Assembly (NCBI GenBank): GCA_021798135.1
Contig: JAJZYI010000210.1
Location: forward strand, 1-5,935
Direction of reading: 5' to 3'
DNA: 5,935 nucleotides
Origin: Actinomycetes bacterium
GTDB lineage: Bacteria > Actinomycetota > Acidimicrobiia > Acidimicrobiales > UBA8190
This document shows, one piece after another, positions 5,898-5,935 of the stretch. The notes under the pieces were generated by a model. The model was not told the DNA's origin. It worked only from the letters and a program-made list of their open reading frames with translations, and did no database searches. How positions within the stretch are numbered: the stretch's first letter is position 1; each line of letters starts with the position of its first letter. The translations under genes and the position numbers were made by a program.

Positions 5898-5935
5898 CCA
5901 CGGCCGTGCCTGCGCAACACCGACTGCTCCCTTCT

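Noticed and set aside
5122..5901. A 259-codon minus-strand frame overlapping the response regulator
   Set aside because: Out-of-phase Arg/Pro/Ala-rich translation; the frame at 5160-5897 has the receiver and winged-helix motifs.

Overview
The window is very G+C rich (roughly three quarters by eye) and dense with GTG starts, AGGAGG ribosome binding sites and strong third-position GC. The cytosolic PdtaS-type histidine kinase and an OmpR-family regulator with a wing of actinobacterial style point to an Actinomycetota chromosome. No rRNA, tRNA, mobile element or CRISPR array is visible, and the genus cannot be named from this sequence.

Layout. (1) 2-349, plus strand: the last 115 codons of a cyclopropane-fatty-acyl-phospholipid synthase-like methyltransferase. 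(2) 350-496: a convergent intergenic stretch holding a 27-bp tandem repeat that begins inside the gene and repeats its stop codon, followed by small inverted repeats. (3) 497-1729, minus strand: a NiCoT-family Ni2+/Co2+ permease with all four signature motifs. (4) 1730-1864: a divergent promoter region with a nearly perfect 27-bp palindrome (1767-1793) over the likely permease promoter, a strong operator candidate. (5) 1865-2506, plus strand: a cation-dependent class I O-methyltransferase. (6) 2511-5147, plus strand, four bases later: one open frame joining a complete PHP-family phosphoesterase to a complete PdtaS-like histidine kinase (GAF-like, PAS, HisKA_2, HATPase) through an Ala/Gly/Pro linker. 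(7) 5160-5897, minus strand: an OmpR/PhoB-type response regulator, convergent with the kinase and only 12 bp from it. The two stop codons lie in opposite arms of one hairpin.

How the genes relate. The permease looks like a self-contained metal-uptake unit under its own operator. The O-methyltransferase and the PHP-kinase protein look like one transcription unit with coupled translation. The kinase would be expected to signal to an ANTAR-type RNA-binding regulator (PdtaR), which is not in the window; the nearby OmpR-type regulator faces the other way and is probably not its partner. The most notable point is the PHP-histidine kinase fusion, which puts a putative metal-dependent phosphoesterase on the same chain as a two-component sensor.
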